From Nemophila menziesii (taxonomy: Eukaryota > Streptophyta > Magnoliopsida > Boraginales > Hydrophyllaceae): a DNA stretch of 64,000 nucleotides. The stretch covers positions 23,389,505 to 23,453,504 of the forward strand of contig JARWIR010000003.1 in the NCBI GenBank assembly GCA_029959085.1. The letters run 5' to 3'. Positions 1 through 11,942 of the stretch are shown piece by piece. Both the position numbers and the translations under genes were made by a program. The notes beneath the pieces were generated by a model. The model saw nothing but the letters and a program-made list of their open reading frames with translations. It did not search any database and was not told the origin of the DNA. Numbering within the stretch: the first letter of the stretch is position 1; every line of letters begins with the position of its first letter.

Positions 1-633
1 CAATCAGATATGATAAATTTTGTGTGTATGGACATAGACAGCTTGTTAAATCCTATCTTCATTCGCAACTTGAGGTACCCCATATGTCCGAAACTTTGTC
101 ATACGAATCCCCTGGTTGGTATCTGTAGTATCAAATAATAGTGCAAAATCGTGCTTAAAAACGAAAGTATATTGACCCACTATAACAAATTAGAATTCTC
201 TAGGTTATATGTTCCAATAATCGAGGGGGTGACGAGAGTATTTTGATAACATTTTTTAGATAAAGGTTGGTTGCCTTGAATGACGATCACGCCTTCCCTA
301 TACTTGGGAAGTCTATTGTCAAGTGATATGTTTACATAAGTGCTCGTAGAATAGTTAAAGTGGTGTAGCCAATATTGCTTGGTAGGAAGACTTGCAATCA
401 GATACGATAAATTTTGTGTGTATGGACATAGACAGCTTGTTAAATCCTATCTTCATTCGCAACTTGAGGTAACCCGTATGTCCGTGACTTTGTCATACGA
501 ATCCCCTGATTGTGTATCTGTAGTATCAAATAATAGTGCAAAATCGTGCTTAAAAATGAAAGTCTATTGACCCACTATAACAAATTAGAATTCTCTAGGT
601 TATATGTTCCAATAATCGAGGGGATGACGAGAG
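1..633. repeat. Direct repeat, two ~236-bp copies, period 394
   Basis: Bases 1-238 recur at 395-633 with a few substitutions and about one indel. Both copies run from CAATCAGATA to GACGAGAG and then diverge, so the repeat has sharp ends, and copy 1 probably extends left of the window. The 156 bases between the copies are unrelated to them. Neither copy has a convincing ORF. This could be a tandemly duplicated noncoding segment or a TE fragment; I recognise no family. Confidence 0.85.
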
Positions 634-3000
634 CATCATCATGAGAAAGCATCAACCCTTTTGAGTTGTTGTCATTTAAAGGATTTGTTTTCATAATTAT
701 TTTTGAGATATCGAAAAAGATGGACCGCGTGCTCGCCATGCATATTGGTTTCTCCTTAATTGTGTTTCTTCGGCGGCAAAGCCACCTAAAATAAATTATC
801 TGTTCTTATCTTCTAGTAAAGACGACGTCAAATGATTCTTGCAGTGCAACACATGGTAATGATGTTGCCTTCCAAGTTATAACCTCTTCTAGTGGGTTAG
901 CTCAATCATCCCCTTCGAGTAAGTTGTTTTCTCTATTATAGCTTTGGTCAACCAATATGAACTTCATTCTTCTGCATCTTAAGGGTGTGGTCTTGGTGGT
1001 AGAGAATTATCTCATCGAGGTGGAGCAACATGTTGCTAATTCTTTTGATAATTCTTACCTCCATACAAAAGATGGTGTAGCTTTTCTAAGTTTATGAGCT
1101 CTTATTCTTATTGATGGGCATACAACATTTGTTGGTGTCATGTCTAAAGTCCATGTGGAAGTGATAGTTACAAGGCTTGTCTCTTTTATCAGGATTTTTT
1201 ATCATCTTGGGTGCCACCGAACATTAGGATCACTATATGTCTGTAACAACATTTTGTGGGGTGTAAGCCTATGTGCTTCCTGGAAGGCTCTTTGCTCCTT
1301 TTTTTTAGAATTTTTCTTCGATCATCTCAATAACCTCCTAAATTATCATATTTTATTTCTTTCTCATTGGTTGAAGAACCTTTTTTTACCTTTGTTGGTG
1401 GTATAGCGTGTTCTCCCGCAATTTTCTACCTCCATATAGTGTTTCGCTTCTTCAAGTATCTCTACAAGATCTAGACGTAGCTTTGTCATGGAGTAGATTC
1501 GAAAGTCTATGCTTCATAATCCATTGGTGTGTGCCATATTGGATTTTTGTTGTCGAGGATATCTACTTCTTAAGAAACGTTTCCAAACCATTCAAAATTA
1601 TTCCTTGAGCTTGATCTCTTCTCTTAGTATATTTTTTAGCCTAGAACTAGCTCTCTTAGTTTTTGACTTGTTAGAAATCTGGTGACCAATCTTCACGCGA
1701 GCTGGGAAAAATTTCCTATTGTGTGACACTCGAGTCTGGAGAAGAATTATCGAGTGATGCCTAATAATGTTGATAGGAAAGCCTGCAATAAATAAGACCA
1801 AGGAAGGTTATGAATTTGATACGACTCTCATGCATGTTTATATGATGGTTTGGATCTATTGATACATTATATGTGAATAGAACTAATGGTTTGAACCCTT
1901 GTGGAAATTGCATGTCTAAAATTTTCAAAGTAATCGGACTTTTTATGTTGAGTCAAACATTCCCTATCTACTTTCTATCCATGTGCTTCTTCAAAGGTGC
2001 GCATGGTTAGAATCTCGATCATTACCCCTCGAGTCTCCCTGGTGATGATGTGATGACGATTCATCTTTGACAGGATGATGGACCACATTGCCTCTTTGAA
2101 TATGGATTTGAAGCACTTCAACATTTTTCTAATGAACTATAACAAGTTTTGATGAGGGTTGATTCGCTTTCATTTGTTCCTATTGATGTTGAATCGTTGA
2201 CATATTTGTTAAATTATGTTAAAGATTGTCTGATGATCAAATCCAGGGATGGGATGGATCACTAGATTTGTTGGTTGCAGCGTTGATGAATTGCTAGAGC
2301 ATCTAGAATATTAGGTTAATCACATGAGACGGGATTTTTCTGGTTGGTTAACCTCTATCATTATTGTTGAGTTGTTCGGATGATTCTATCACTGAGGTTA
2401 TTAACCTTTTTATTTCAACTTGTTCTTCAATAATGCTTTCGCCTGCAACCCATTCTCGTCTACGACCTTTACCACACCTTTGACCCCCTAGTAAGTGATC
2501 TTCCATCGTGGCTACTCGATAGGTATGTAGATCTTCCCATTGGCGATGTCAATCAAACAAAATATTCTCGATGAATATTTGAATAATTTGGTATGTTGAT
2601 ACCGGAATTGCAGGTAATCTTTTTTTTTGAGTAATTCTAGAGTTTGTGATTTGATGGGTGTTAATGTGTGTACCTCTGATGTGCATTATGAAAGTTATTT
2701 ATAGATGTCAAAAGATGACAGTTTCAATTATGCGGAATTAATAAGCATAAATAACTGGATTGTTGGATAATTTCCTTATCGAGAAGTTAGTTCAACTATC
2801 TGACCATGTGCAATACACGTGTCTTGAGCGAAGTAACAATTCAATTCTCCTTCTAGACTTGGCATAATGCCTTTAAATTAAACTATCCTAAATCATCTTC
2901 AAGTTTTGCGGATTACATATGCTGACACCTATCTCTTTTATGGGAAGTCGAGTTTAACCGAATAGCATATTTTATGTCGATATATTAATCGGGGAATGTT
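634..3000. other. No recognisable gene
   Basis: Only short chance-length ORFs occur, the longest about 88 codons at 1140-1406, and I recognise no motif in any frame. Some stretches are less AT-rich than the surrounding DNA, so decayed coding sequence is possible, but I cannot assign a family. Confidence 0.5.
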
Positions 3001-3009
3001 TTATGACGT

Positions 3010-3370
3010 ATTGAACCTTGATTGGTTTTGAGGATAAATCGGGTGTATCAAACCTAGAGTAGAGCATGAGTCGGTTTTACCCGGAGTTGAGGAAAGGGTA
3101 AACTTAGTTAATAATCTTGGTTCAAGGAATAGTAAGGGTAGCCCAAGAATAGAGTAAAAAAAATTACTTTTGGGTGACCCCCATTGGTTAACCTTGGTCA
3201 AACTTTTTGTAACACATGAGATAGTATAAAGAATTGACTACAAATCTGAATTTTTTTAAATAATTATCATTAAATATCAAAATATTTCTAAATATTACCT
3301 ATAATAAAAAGAAGATAATGAAAGTTAAAAATTCGATATTACAAATTAAGAAAAATATTATAAATTCGGG
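3010..3370 (+). repeat. Dispersed repeat, copy A (related to 55940-56180)
   Basis: A block containing GGTAAAC / CTTGGTTCAAGGAATAG / AGGGTAGCCCAAG, then GGTGACCCCC, TTGGTCAAACTTTTTGTAAC and a downstream ATTACAAATTAAG, recurs in the same order and orientation near 55940-56180. The copies are diverged but collinear over at least 200 bases. No coding capacity is seen. It is probably part of an LTR or another noncoding TE. Confidence 0.6.
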
Positions 3371-4455
3371 AAGTTAAGGAGATAATGGTCTAATGGGTCT
3401 CTCGTTTTTCAACAAATTTGTAATTTTTCAATAAATTATAGTGACAGGTTGTTGGGATTTGGATGAACAATCTAAGACATAAGGTAATCTAAAGGTAAAA
3501 TGTTGGGCCAGCAATGAAAGAGAATAAACCCAATGTTATTTTTGAGTTAAGATAATTTTATCTATTTATTTGGACTGATTGTAATATTATAATATTATGT
3601 TCAAGCCTAATCACATCTCACAATACAATTAGTAACTAAAAGCTACACCGTTAACGTTATTAAAATCTAGTGGGGCAGGTTCGAACCGAGTCAATGACTC
3701 CGAGTCCAAAGTGGCTCTCATATGTAACAAAAAAAAAAAGCTACACCGTTAACGTTATTAAAATAATGAGTAAATTTGTATTTTTCCAAAGGCAATTTAT
3801 AACACGTCCAAAAAAAATAAATTAATGTATAATACGGTGGCTAACATATTAACTAAAATAGAGAAAAAGGAAACAGAAACAATTATGGGTACAAGCCAGC
3901 TGGTCATCCAAAGGAGTGAACAAGAAATCAAGGGATTTTGGTCGAACATAAATGTGCAATTTGTTAGAAGGTATGATTGAAGCCTTGAAGAAGTTTGCAA
4001 TTTGCAAGAGTCCGCTGAACAGGTCCCAAATATTCTGGAAAGTTGATTAAAGTTTGTCTTTCTTTTTGTTTGTTAGTTTGGAGAGAGAGAGTATTAACAA
4101 CTTCATAATCACTGATTTATTTATTTTTTGGTAGAAAAGGAAAATCAATTACAGTCGAGATTATTATACTTTTTGTTTAGAAAGTTAAAAGAGCTTCCTA
4201 GGAAGAAGTCAGAGGAAATTACATATTGAATCCTAAATTTTTCAAAACTTATTTTTTAAGTCCTACTTAGTTAGATTTTCATAGTTCTTATTAAGTCCTT
4301 AGTTGGTCTTTTAGTTACTCAACATTACCTTCTTACCCCTAAGGATAGTTACCTTCGTCATGGGTACGCGTACAACGGGGTTTAACTGGGTACAGACCCA
4401 TTTTACGCTCCACTTGTTTTCATTCAGATGTGTATTTTTTTTAAAATTTTGTTTT
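3371..4455. other. No recognisable gene
   Basis: AT-rich noncoding DNA. One short direct repeat (AAGCTACACCGTTAACGTTATTAAAAT) occurs near 3637-3663 and again near 3737-3763. The second copy follows a poly-A run at 3728-3739, which could mark a small retroposed or slipped segment. Nothing else is supported. Confidence 0.5.
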
Positions 4456-4463
4456 AGTGTATT

Positions 4464-5038
4464 TGGGGCTGCAAACGAGCCGAGCCGAGCCGAATACTAG
4501 ATGTACAGGCTTGTTTGTTTATTTTTTCGAGCCGAGCTCAAAATTAAACGAGCCGGGCCGAGCCGAGCTCAAATTTAAACGAGTCGAGCCCGAGCTTCCA
4601 ATGATCCAAATCATAAATGTTATAACTTGTTTATTTAACTTATAGAACCAATTTTTTTAGTTGTTTTTTATGGTTGAAATTTGATTTTCATGAATATTTG
4701 GTATTTGATGGAGTGTATAACATGAAAATATGAAAAATAACATTAATAAAAAAAATAAATGTCTAAATAAATTAAAATATCCAATTTAATATTGAAGGTT
4801 TAATAGTATATTTATAAGTAAATAATATATTAATTTATTATTCATAATTTTAAACGAGCTCACGAGCCGAGCTCGAGCAGGCTCGTTTATTTATCGAGCT
4901 TAAAATGAAGCTTGAGTTTGAGCTTGTTTATATTCGAGCCGATCTCGAACGAGCTTTTCTCCAAGCCGAGCTCGAACGAGCTTTTCTCCAAGCCGAGCTC
5001 GAGCGGCTTTCGAGCGGCTTGGTTCGTTTGCAGCCCTA
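4464..5038. mobile_element. Non-autonomous hAT-type MITE (575 bp)
   Basis: The element starts TGGGGCTGCAAACGA and ends with the reverse complement of TAGGGCTGCAAACGA, giving a 15-bp terminal inverted repeat with one mismatch. It is flanked by an identical 8-bp target duplication, AGTGTATT, at 4456-4463 and 5039-5046. An 8-bp duplication is characteristic of the hAT superfamily. The subterminal regions are rich in GAGCCGAGC-type motifs, with about 2.5 copies of a ~27-bp unit near 4935-5010. The middle is AT-rich and has no transposase, so any movement would have needed a transposase supplied in trans. Confidence 0.88.
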
Positions 5039-5139
5039 AGTGTATTAAATTTTATTAAGTCCTTCAATGGGTTGTCCAGGTTAAAGTCTATATGAGTACA
5101 GACCCATCTCGAACAACAACTAGATGGGTACGTGTACAA

Positions 5140-5275
5140 TATGAAATACGGTCTAATAGGAACGTGCACATTGCGACATATAGTGTAACGGGTACGTGAA
5201 CAGAAGCAATAGCAAAGCATTAAGTCCTTGAAGAAATACAGTCTCATGGGAACGTGCACATTGCCCGATCTGAAA
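5140..5275. repeat. Short direct repeat around GGAACGTGCACATTGC
   Basis: A ~27-bp segment of the form AATAC(A/G)GTCT(A/C)AT(A/G)GGAACGTGCACATTGC occurs near 5151-5177 and again near 5236-5263. It lies between the hAT MITE and the GTACCCA-rich block. No gene is seen. Confidence 0.6.
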
Positions 5276-5299
5276 TGGCGCTAGTGAGCGGCTTTACTG

Positions 5300-6045
5300 C
5301 TGCGTGAATGCCGAACTGGGTGATGTGGGGCTGTACCCAGACACGCACCTGCAAAAAAGAGAGGAACAATTTAAATAAATAATAAACAAAAACAAAAACA
5401 AAAAAGACAGTGCAGCAGACACGAGTTAAAAAAACAACTAGATGGGGCTGTACCCACCTCGAAAAATAGCAGTTTGGGGCTCAATGGTGGTGAATGGCAG
5501 AGAGGTCAAGGGGTTGTACCCATTACATCTGAAAGATGGAGAATAGACCAAGACGGGTTGTACCCATGATCCATTCTGAAGATCTATGGACAATAGACCT
5601 CGATGGGGCTGTACCCATGGCCCTGTTTGAACAAAAAAACAAAATAGAAATATCTTCACTCTGAAAGGAGATGGTGGTGATTGTGGTCAAGGGGTTGTGC
5701 CCAGTTCGGCATGAAGTGCAACAGTGGTGGCGGATCTGAAACTCACCCACCCGGGTCTGTACCCACTTGCGCGTGTGAAAGGTTAGTGGTGCTGGAGATC
5801 TGTTTCCTGTGCAGACGAACAACAGTAGTGATGGCGGAACTGAGACTCACCCACCCCGGTCTGTACCCATTTGCAGTGTGAATCTGGTCCAGATCGATGG
5901 CCATGAATATGAAGAGGTGGTGTAGATGGCAGTGGATCTGTTGGTGGTGCAGCAGTTGTGCTGGCGAGATAACAACAACGACGACGGTCCAGTGGTGGCG
6001 GATCTGCGGTAGTGTTGAAGATGTACCCACTGGGGCTGTACCCAG
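5300..6045. repeat. Interspersed GGGGCTGTACCCA motif block
   Basis: A 13-14-bp motif, GGGG(C/T)TGTACCCA or close variants, occurs at least eight times at irregular spacing: about 5327, 5444, 5509, 5554, 5604, 5690, 5752, 5858 and 6031. Variant reverse-strand forms (GGGTACAGACCCA) lie further left near 4388 and 5096. The motif is nearly self-complementary. The spacing is not that of a simple satellite. The block is less AT-rich than its surroundings and overlaps a minus-strand ORF. Confidence 0.7.
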
Positions 6046-6344
6046 TTCGTATGGTCAGAAGGATTTACTTGATAGTGATGTTGCAGATCTAAGACTCCTG
6101 AAGATGGTAATGTTGAGGGGTATTGTTGCAGACCTGAGAATCGTGAAGATGGTGTTGTTGAGGGGTGTTTTTGCAGATCTGAGACTTGTGAAGAAGACGG
6201 GTCTCTTCTGCTGGAACGTTGGCTCAAAGCTTCGTGGTGGATCCAGATCTGCAGGAAAGCGGCAGGATTTCTTGATGGTGAGCTTCTCCGGTTTGTTGGT
6301 GATGGAGGCGGTTCTCTTCTGCAGAATATCAACTGAGGAAGCAT
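5847..6344 (-). CDS. Hypothetical low-complexity ORF, promoter-like upstream
   Basis: An open frame of 165 codons begins at an ATG at 6344 on the minus strand. The predicted protein is rich in Ser, Pro, Gln and His, and I recognise no domain. About 15-residue repeats in the middle come from three 45-bp DNA repeats at 6081-6215. Upstream on the same strand there is a pyrimidine-rich leader (6345-6490) and a TATAAAA at 6441-6447, about 97 bases before the ATG, which is a plausible plant core promoter layout. The opposite strand is also open over 5897-6346, so the openness may only reflect base composition. It could be a real orphan gene, an LTR or UTR fragment, or chance. I assign no function. 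Confidence 0.3.
   Translation of the reverse strand: MLPQLIFCRREPPPSPTNRRSSPSRNPAAFLQIWIHHEALSQRSSRRDPSSSQVSDLQKHPSTTPSSRFSGLQQYPSTLPSSGVLDLQHHYQVNPSDHTNWVQPQWVHLQHYRRSATTGPSSLLLSRQHNCCTTNRSTAIYTTSSYSWPSIWTRFTLQMGTDRGG
6081..6215. repeat. Three tandem 45-bp repeats
   Basis: TTGCAGATCT-type starts fall at 6081, 6126 and 6171, exactly 45 bases apart. Each unit runs through TGAAGATGGT and TTGAGGGGT. A 45-bp period keeps all reading frames, so both overlapping ORFs show 15-residue repeats. Confidence 0.75.
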
Positions 6345-6440
6345 GAGGGTTTCTTGTGTAGGAGAGGGTTGGTGGTGGTGAATAATGGTGGGCGACGGCG
6401 CAACGGTTTTAATTTGAAGAGAGAGAAGATAGGGAAGCAG

Positions 6441-6447
6441 TTTTATA
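6441..6447 (-). promoter_or_regulatory. Candidate TATA box for minus-strand ORF
   Basis: TATAAAA on the minus strand, followed by a CT-rich leader that starts immediately downstream and continues toward the ATG at 6344. Position and composition fit a plant core promoter, but the ORF it would serve is itself uncertain. Confidence 0.3.
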
Positions 6448-6499
6448 GAGAGCAGAAAGATAAGAGAGGAGGAGAGAGAACAGGGAGAGGGGATTTAGT

Positions 6500-8135
6500 T
6501 TTGGTTTTGATTTCGTAACCTATATGGGTGGGATTTGTGTTTCTTTGTTTCACTGTAATAAGAAGTAAAGAGGGGTACTAGAGTCTTTATACCTCCCCCT
6601 TTTAACGAGTAACAAGCCTTCCAACTAAAAGGACTTTCTTTGTTAAGTCATATGTGATATGGGCTCTTATTTATAATTGTCCCGAGAAGTCATATGGCAG
6701 CTCAATATATTGATATTAGGCAACAACGTTCCGTTAAAGCATCTGTTGATTATTTATGTTAATAATCACCGCTAACCGATTCATATTACTTCAATTTTCA
6801 ATAGACGACGTCACAAATTTGGCATTTAGAAACTTTGCAAGGACGACTTTCACACTATCTGCCACCAACCATGATGGCTTTTGTACTTGTACGCATTTGT
6901 AACTCTACATATGTGGCATGTGGGTTGATATTTTGGCAGTTGAATTTAAGTCAAAACCATAGGGTAAATAGTAGGACTGAGCATGGGTCGAATTTATTTC
7001 AGGTTAGGTTTGGGATTAATCGAGAATAATATTGCGGGTGTTAAAATTTGGCATGTAATGTAGGAAATTGAAGGAAAAATTCGAAGGATTTTTAATTAGT
7101 TTAATTTACTTGGTGATAAACAAAACCGAAGGTTTTTTTTGTATCACATAGGTTTTTCAAATGAGAAAACTAATAGTTTGTATTATTTTTCTAGGTACAC
7201 CTTTCAAAATACCTAATACTCTAGAGACAAAGAGTAAAGGAATTACCCGACACACGCTTGCACCACCAACCCCATTTGACCCGGCACCAACGTGGTAGTG
7301 AGGAGCCATGGGGAATTGAAAAAAACTTATTTTGGGAGCGGGTACTTATCGAGTAGGGACTAATTCTACCCATACTTCTTCGAAGAGTTGTCGGTCGTTT
7401 TCAAAACTCCCACTCCCTTATGATCAGAAATCTCTACACTTATGACTCAGTTGTCATAAGAGTTACAAGCTTTGTCCAGATATGTTTTTCAACATGTTGA
7501 AGAGAAACATCTAGGTTCATGTCAGATGTCAAATAACATAATAACATTTTTGGCTTTATGATGGACTCTTTATGAATGTAATTATTGTGAACGCTTTTTG
7601 AAACTCCCTAAACCACTATATAAGAGAGGTTGAAGAATTTTTAAACTCACCAACCACACCAGAAGTCTTCAACATACGGGAAAATAAAGCTCAAAACACC
7701 CTCCCCTCTAAAAGCTTATGAGCCTAGATTAAAGTAGTAATAGAAAACCATTTGAGGATATCGGTTTTACCTGGAAAATCTTTTTTAATGAAGTAGTTGT
7801 AGAGGTCATGTTATTACTCAGATTTCTAGATTTATTGTAAGTTTGGTTGTATTCATATTTATTTACGTGTAAACTTGTTGTAAGATTCTTTTCGTATTTA
7901 AATTATATTCTCGTGAATATCATTTATCAATCAATAGTCTAATCTTCTCCAAAAATATTAAAAGTATTTTGTTGATCGAAGTTGTTGCTTCACCTTTCAC
8001 GATGTGTCAAAGTTGGAATCCGTGAATGTTCCAACTACAAACGTTGAGCACACAAACTTCTAATCTGTCTCGACCAGTTTGATCTTGATTTAGTTGTGTT
8101 TGAGGATTTTTCTTCTAATTAAAATGAAACTACTA
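6500..8135. other. No recognisable gene
   Basis: Noncoding by inspection. The right part directly precedes the copia relic and could include its decayed 5' LTR and leader, but I could not find a matching second LTR or a convincing primer-binding site. Confidence 0.45.
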
Positions 8136-9975
8136 CGAAAGAAGAATTTCTAAGGCATCTCGCTCTCGAGACCAAATTCAAGAATAGTGACTCGGTGGCT
8201 AGAGGATGGCTCCTGAACAACATGAAGAACACGTTTATCAATATTTTAGATAAGATATAGTCCACAAATACCATTTGGGAGACACTTTAGAAAAAGTAAA
8301 TGATCATTCAAAGACTGGTTAGTCATTTGCAAGTCGAAGAGGCGAATCTCCTCAAGGATACCTATTGTTCTTTTATTTCTTGTACTTCAAAGACTAATCT
8401 AGTTTATATTTTATGTTGTATACATAAATACATGTCAAAGTAGTGTGTTATTGATATGGGAAAGAACACCACGAGGCCTACTTATGCAACCAGAGAAAGG
8501 ATCAAGCTCCAAAACCCGGCGCTGACCTTACTGGGACCAACGAGGTAGCTGTTGTGATGGTTGAGGTGGATCTAGTGGAGAGCAACAACAAATAGATTCT
8601 CGATACTGGAGCATCTAGACACCTCTGCTCAAACAAGAATCCGGTCTAGAATTTCATGGAAGTGGATAGTGAATAATGTGTTATTATGGGGAAATCGACC
8701 ACTGATGTCATCCTAGGAAAATTATAGGTTCCACTAAAACTTGTTCTAGTAAAACTTATATTAAATGGTGTTCTCTTCATCCCCTCGCTTTGTAGGTACC
8801 TAGTTCCCGGAGCTACTCTTATCAAAGTGGTTTTAAACTAGTTTTTACGGGTTGGAAATTAGTTATAACTAAAAATGGTGACTTTGTTGAGAAAGGGATA
8901 CCTTTATGGGGTTTATACATATTAAACACCATAATTTTGAATGTGCAAGCATATAAGTTTGTTTATATGGTTGAATTTTAGATGTGTGGCATGGCAGATT
9001 AAAACTATTTAATGTTTCCTCTATTAAAATTAAAAATAGTCAAACTAATCCATGTTTACAACATTGACGATTTCATTAAATGTCAAATATATGATAATTA
9101 TCTTGCCATTTAATCTTTTATGAGCCCTAGTAGTATTCATGAGGATGGACCTAAGAGAAGTAAGAGGTGCAGGACCGAGACAAGGTTTGGACCCGACTTT
9201 ATCACTACTTTCTGACTGAGGATTTTCACATAGATATGCTAAGTGAAGAGGTAGTAACTTTCTCTCTTATGGAGGAAGATCTAAAATGTATAAGGAGGCT
9301 AAAAAATCAATAAACGCTAAAATCTAAAAAGAGGTCATTAATAGTGAACTTGAATTAATAAACCATACATTGGAATTAGCCTACTTACCTAAGGGTAGTA
9401 AACTACTTACTAGCTAGATAAATTTTAAGAAGAAATTGAGACTTGATAGTTTAATAGATAAATCCAAAGCTAGACTTGTTATTGAAAATTTCACCCAAAA
9501 GAAAGATGTAGATGACTTTGACTCTTACTCCTCTATAACCAAAATAGCCACTATCGAGACCTTTATTTCACTAGCTGTCATTCACGAACTAGTTACGACT
9601 GCATCTTTTAATGAAGATATAGATGAAGAGATCTATGTGGTGCAACCTGAGGGGTTTGTGGTTCCAGGCCAGGGGGAATGAGTATGTAAGCTTAGGAAGT
9701 CACTGTATTGATTAAAACAGGAACCTAAATAATGGTATGAAAAGTTAGACAGTACCATAATAGAAGATGGCTTCGTTGTTAACCCCTCCAACTCTTGTGT
9801 TTAGTCTAAAGTAATAGAATAAGATTTTGTTATTATTTGTCAGTATGTTGATGGCATTCTTATCTTTGGTACTTGTACACATATTATAAATGAGACTAAA
9901 CCTTTTTTCTTATGAATTTTAAATGAAAGATATGGATGTAGGTAGTAAGGTGTTTGAAAAAAATATATTATGGGT
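8136..9975 (+). pseudogene. Ty1/copia gag-pol relic
   Basis: Fragments of a copia polyprotein lie in the expected order on the plus strand, broken by many stops and frameshifts. A gag-like stretch lies at about 8150-8400. A degenerate zinc-knuckle region at about 8450-8500 is followed by a protease with the ILDTGASRHLC motif at 8595-8627. Integrase-side traces include a DVWHGRL-like stretch near 8980. A linker at 9140-9210 shows RCRTETRFGPDF. The reverse-transcriptase domain (RVT_2) begins at 9436-9681 with the typical KARLV..FTQK and EEIYVVQPEGFVVPGQ motifs and continues to about 9960. The catalytic YVDD box reads YVDG near 9848, which would inactivate it. RNase H and a 3' LTR are not visible. 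The order and motifs make the copia assignment firm. Confidence 0.85.
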
Positions 9976-10790
9976 TAATTGGAGATAGGTGGAGTAGTGT
10001 TTGAATAAATAAAAAAACATTAGGAGGTCAATTTTTATTTTCTCAAATTGATAGGTTAAAATGATAATTTCAATTTATTTTAATTAATTGAAAATAATTT
10101 AATAATATCTTAACAGGATTTTTGAACGAAAACCATCCAAAATGGATTACAAGCGACAAAAGTAAAGTACATGAGGGTAACAAGTTTCTTCTATTTTGTA
10201 GGGGTAAGTTGACAATCGTATTATAGTATAGGAGAAAAGGGTGTATTTACTCTAAATAAAATTATATATACATACTTTAACTAAGAATTAACAACCCATG
10301 AACATTAAAAAGACACACAAATCTCAAACTTTAAAAGATATCATGACCAGGGAGATAACTATTGAATTCGATCAAAACATAAGCCTTCCTCAACGATTAA
10401 ATCATTCCAAAAGATATGATTTTAGAAAATAAATATTAAAATATATATGGACTCGATTTGGCTATACTTCAACATAGCAGAAGAAAGGCTCAGCCCATGG
10501 TGAGCGAACTCCAACACAGTACTAAGACAATTACATTCAGTAATAACATGACACTGATTCGATTATTTGGGCCATTCACAAAATCCATTTTAACCAAGAA
10601 ATATGCAGTACATGTGAAATATATATACCAGGTCTGAACCGTACCTAAAGTCACTAAGAAAATTAAATAACTTGGCCAAATCACCCAACTCTTCAGTCAA
10701 AATAAGATTTCCGTGAAAATTATAATAAGTGATTTAGTATATTAAAGAGACTTGAACCGAAACTGTAAAGAAGACATGACAAAAGTTCAC
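9976..10790. other. No recognisable gene
   Basis: AT-rich. It follows the truncated copia relic and may include intron or downstream sequence of the candidate exons at 10791-10982, but nothing can be shown. Confidence 0.4.
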
Positions 10791-10982
10791 CTCACATTCC
10801 ACTTGCTCTTGCTGAAGCCCTTCTTTTGACATCTGGCACTGGTAAACCTACATAAAGTTACAATACTTAGTTCAATGATCAAAACTCTGAGAGGACCTGT
10901 TAGACAAACCTTTTCTTCGATTGTTCCAGTGTAATACTCTGGGCTCCTTGGAATCATTGTCAGAATTGGGAAACCAAACACC
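10791..10982 (-). pseudogene. Two candidate exons of an unidentified gene
   Basis: On the minus strand, a segment at 10910-10982 is preceded by a TGTAG acceptor and followed by a GTTTGT donor. Its open frame includes FGFPILTMIPRSPEYYTGT. A 57-bp segment at 10791-10847 is preceded by a TATGTAG acceptor and followed by GTGAAC, and encodes YQCQMSKEGLQQEQVECE in a compatible phase. The residues look more gene-like than the surroundings. I recognise no family and see no other exons nearby, so this may be a captured gene fragment, part of a gene with distant exons, or chance. Confidence 0.25.
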
Positions 10983-11264
10983 CTACAGTCATTAATACCC
11001 ACAAATGAGAATGCGTTCAACAAATTTAAATCTCCGAAACCTTTATGAAAAAACTCAAATTAGTAATAGCCCACACAACTTACTTAAAGCAATCTTTAGC
11101 ATCATATATAATTATAAACAAAAGAATGCATATATATATTACCAGACCTGAAAAGGCAGATTTTTTGATTTTACAGGCCTTCACGCATAAGTGGAAACTC
11201 CTTTCATTATATATATTTTTTATGTGTAATTATTATTTATTTATATTTATTAATTTTTTATTAT

Positions 11265-11942
11265 TTAATGATCTTAATGATAAGGGGGCAAAAAATGGTC
11301 ATGGCTACCACTTATATAAATGATTGGAATGTAGAAAATATTTTTGCTTTATAATATAAATTATTATTTATTCATTTTACTAACGTTTGTTTTAATAATT
11401 AGTGATCTAAATGATAAGTGAGGCCAAAAATGATCTTGGTCACCACTTAAATAGACGATCTGGACCGTTAGATTATTAATGTGAATGATAATTTTTTGTT
11501 TTATAATATAGATTATTAATGTGACTGATAATTTTTTTATTAAGTGATATGTATTAATTAACGGTCTTAATGGTTGTGTGGCCAGAAATGGTCCTGCCCA
11601 CCACTTGTGTTAAAAATTCTGGACCGTAGATGAAAACTCTATTTTATAATATATTTTTTATATTTGTTCGAATGCAAGTGTAAAGAGAAGAGTTTTAATT
11701 TTTATATTTAACGTGCAAATGAGGGAAAAGAATGGGCAAATTTTAAGGGTTAATATGTCAAAAGATTTTATTCTCCTTCATTATATAGATTTATTTCATA
11801 ATATAGATTTTTTGGTGATAATGGTAATATTTTTTTATTAATAGAAATTAATTTAGGAATAGGAGTGATAATGTTTGTATTAAGTGATAGGTGTTAATAA
11901 TGGTCTTAATGGTTGTGGGGCCAGAAATGATACTTGCCACCA

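Noticed and set aside
5897..6346. Plus-strand 149-codon ORF
   Set aside because: It overlaps the minus-strand ORF that has the better upstream signals, and its repeats are explained by the 45-bp units; I recognise no domain.
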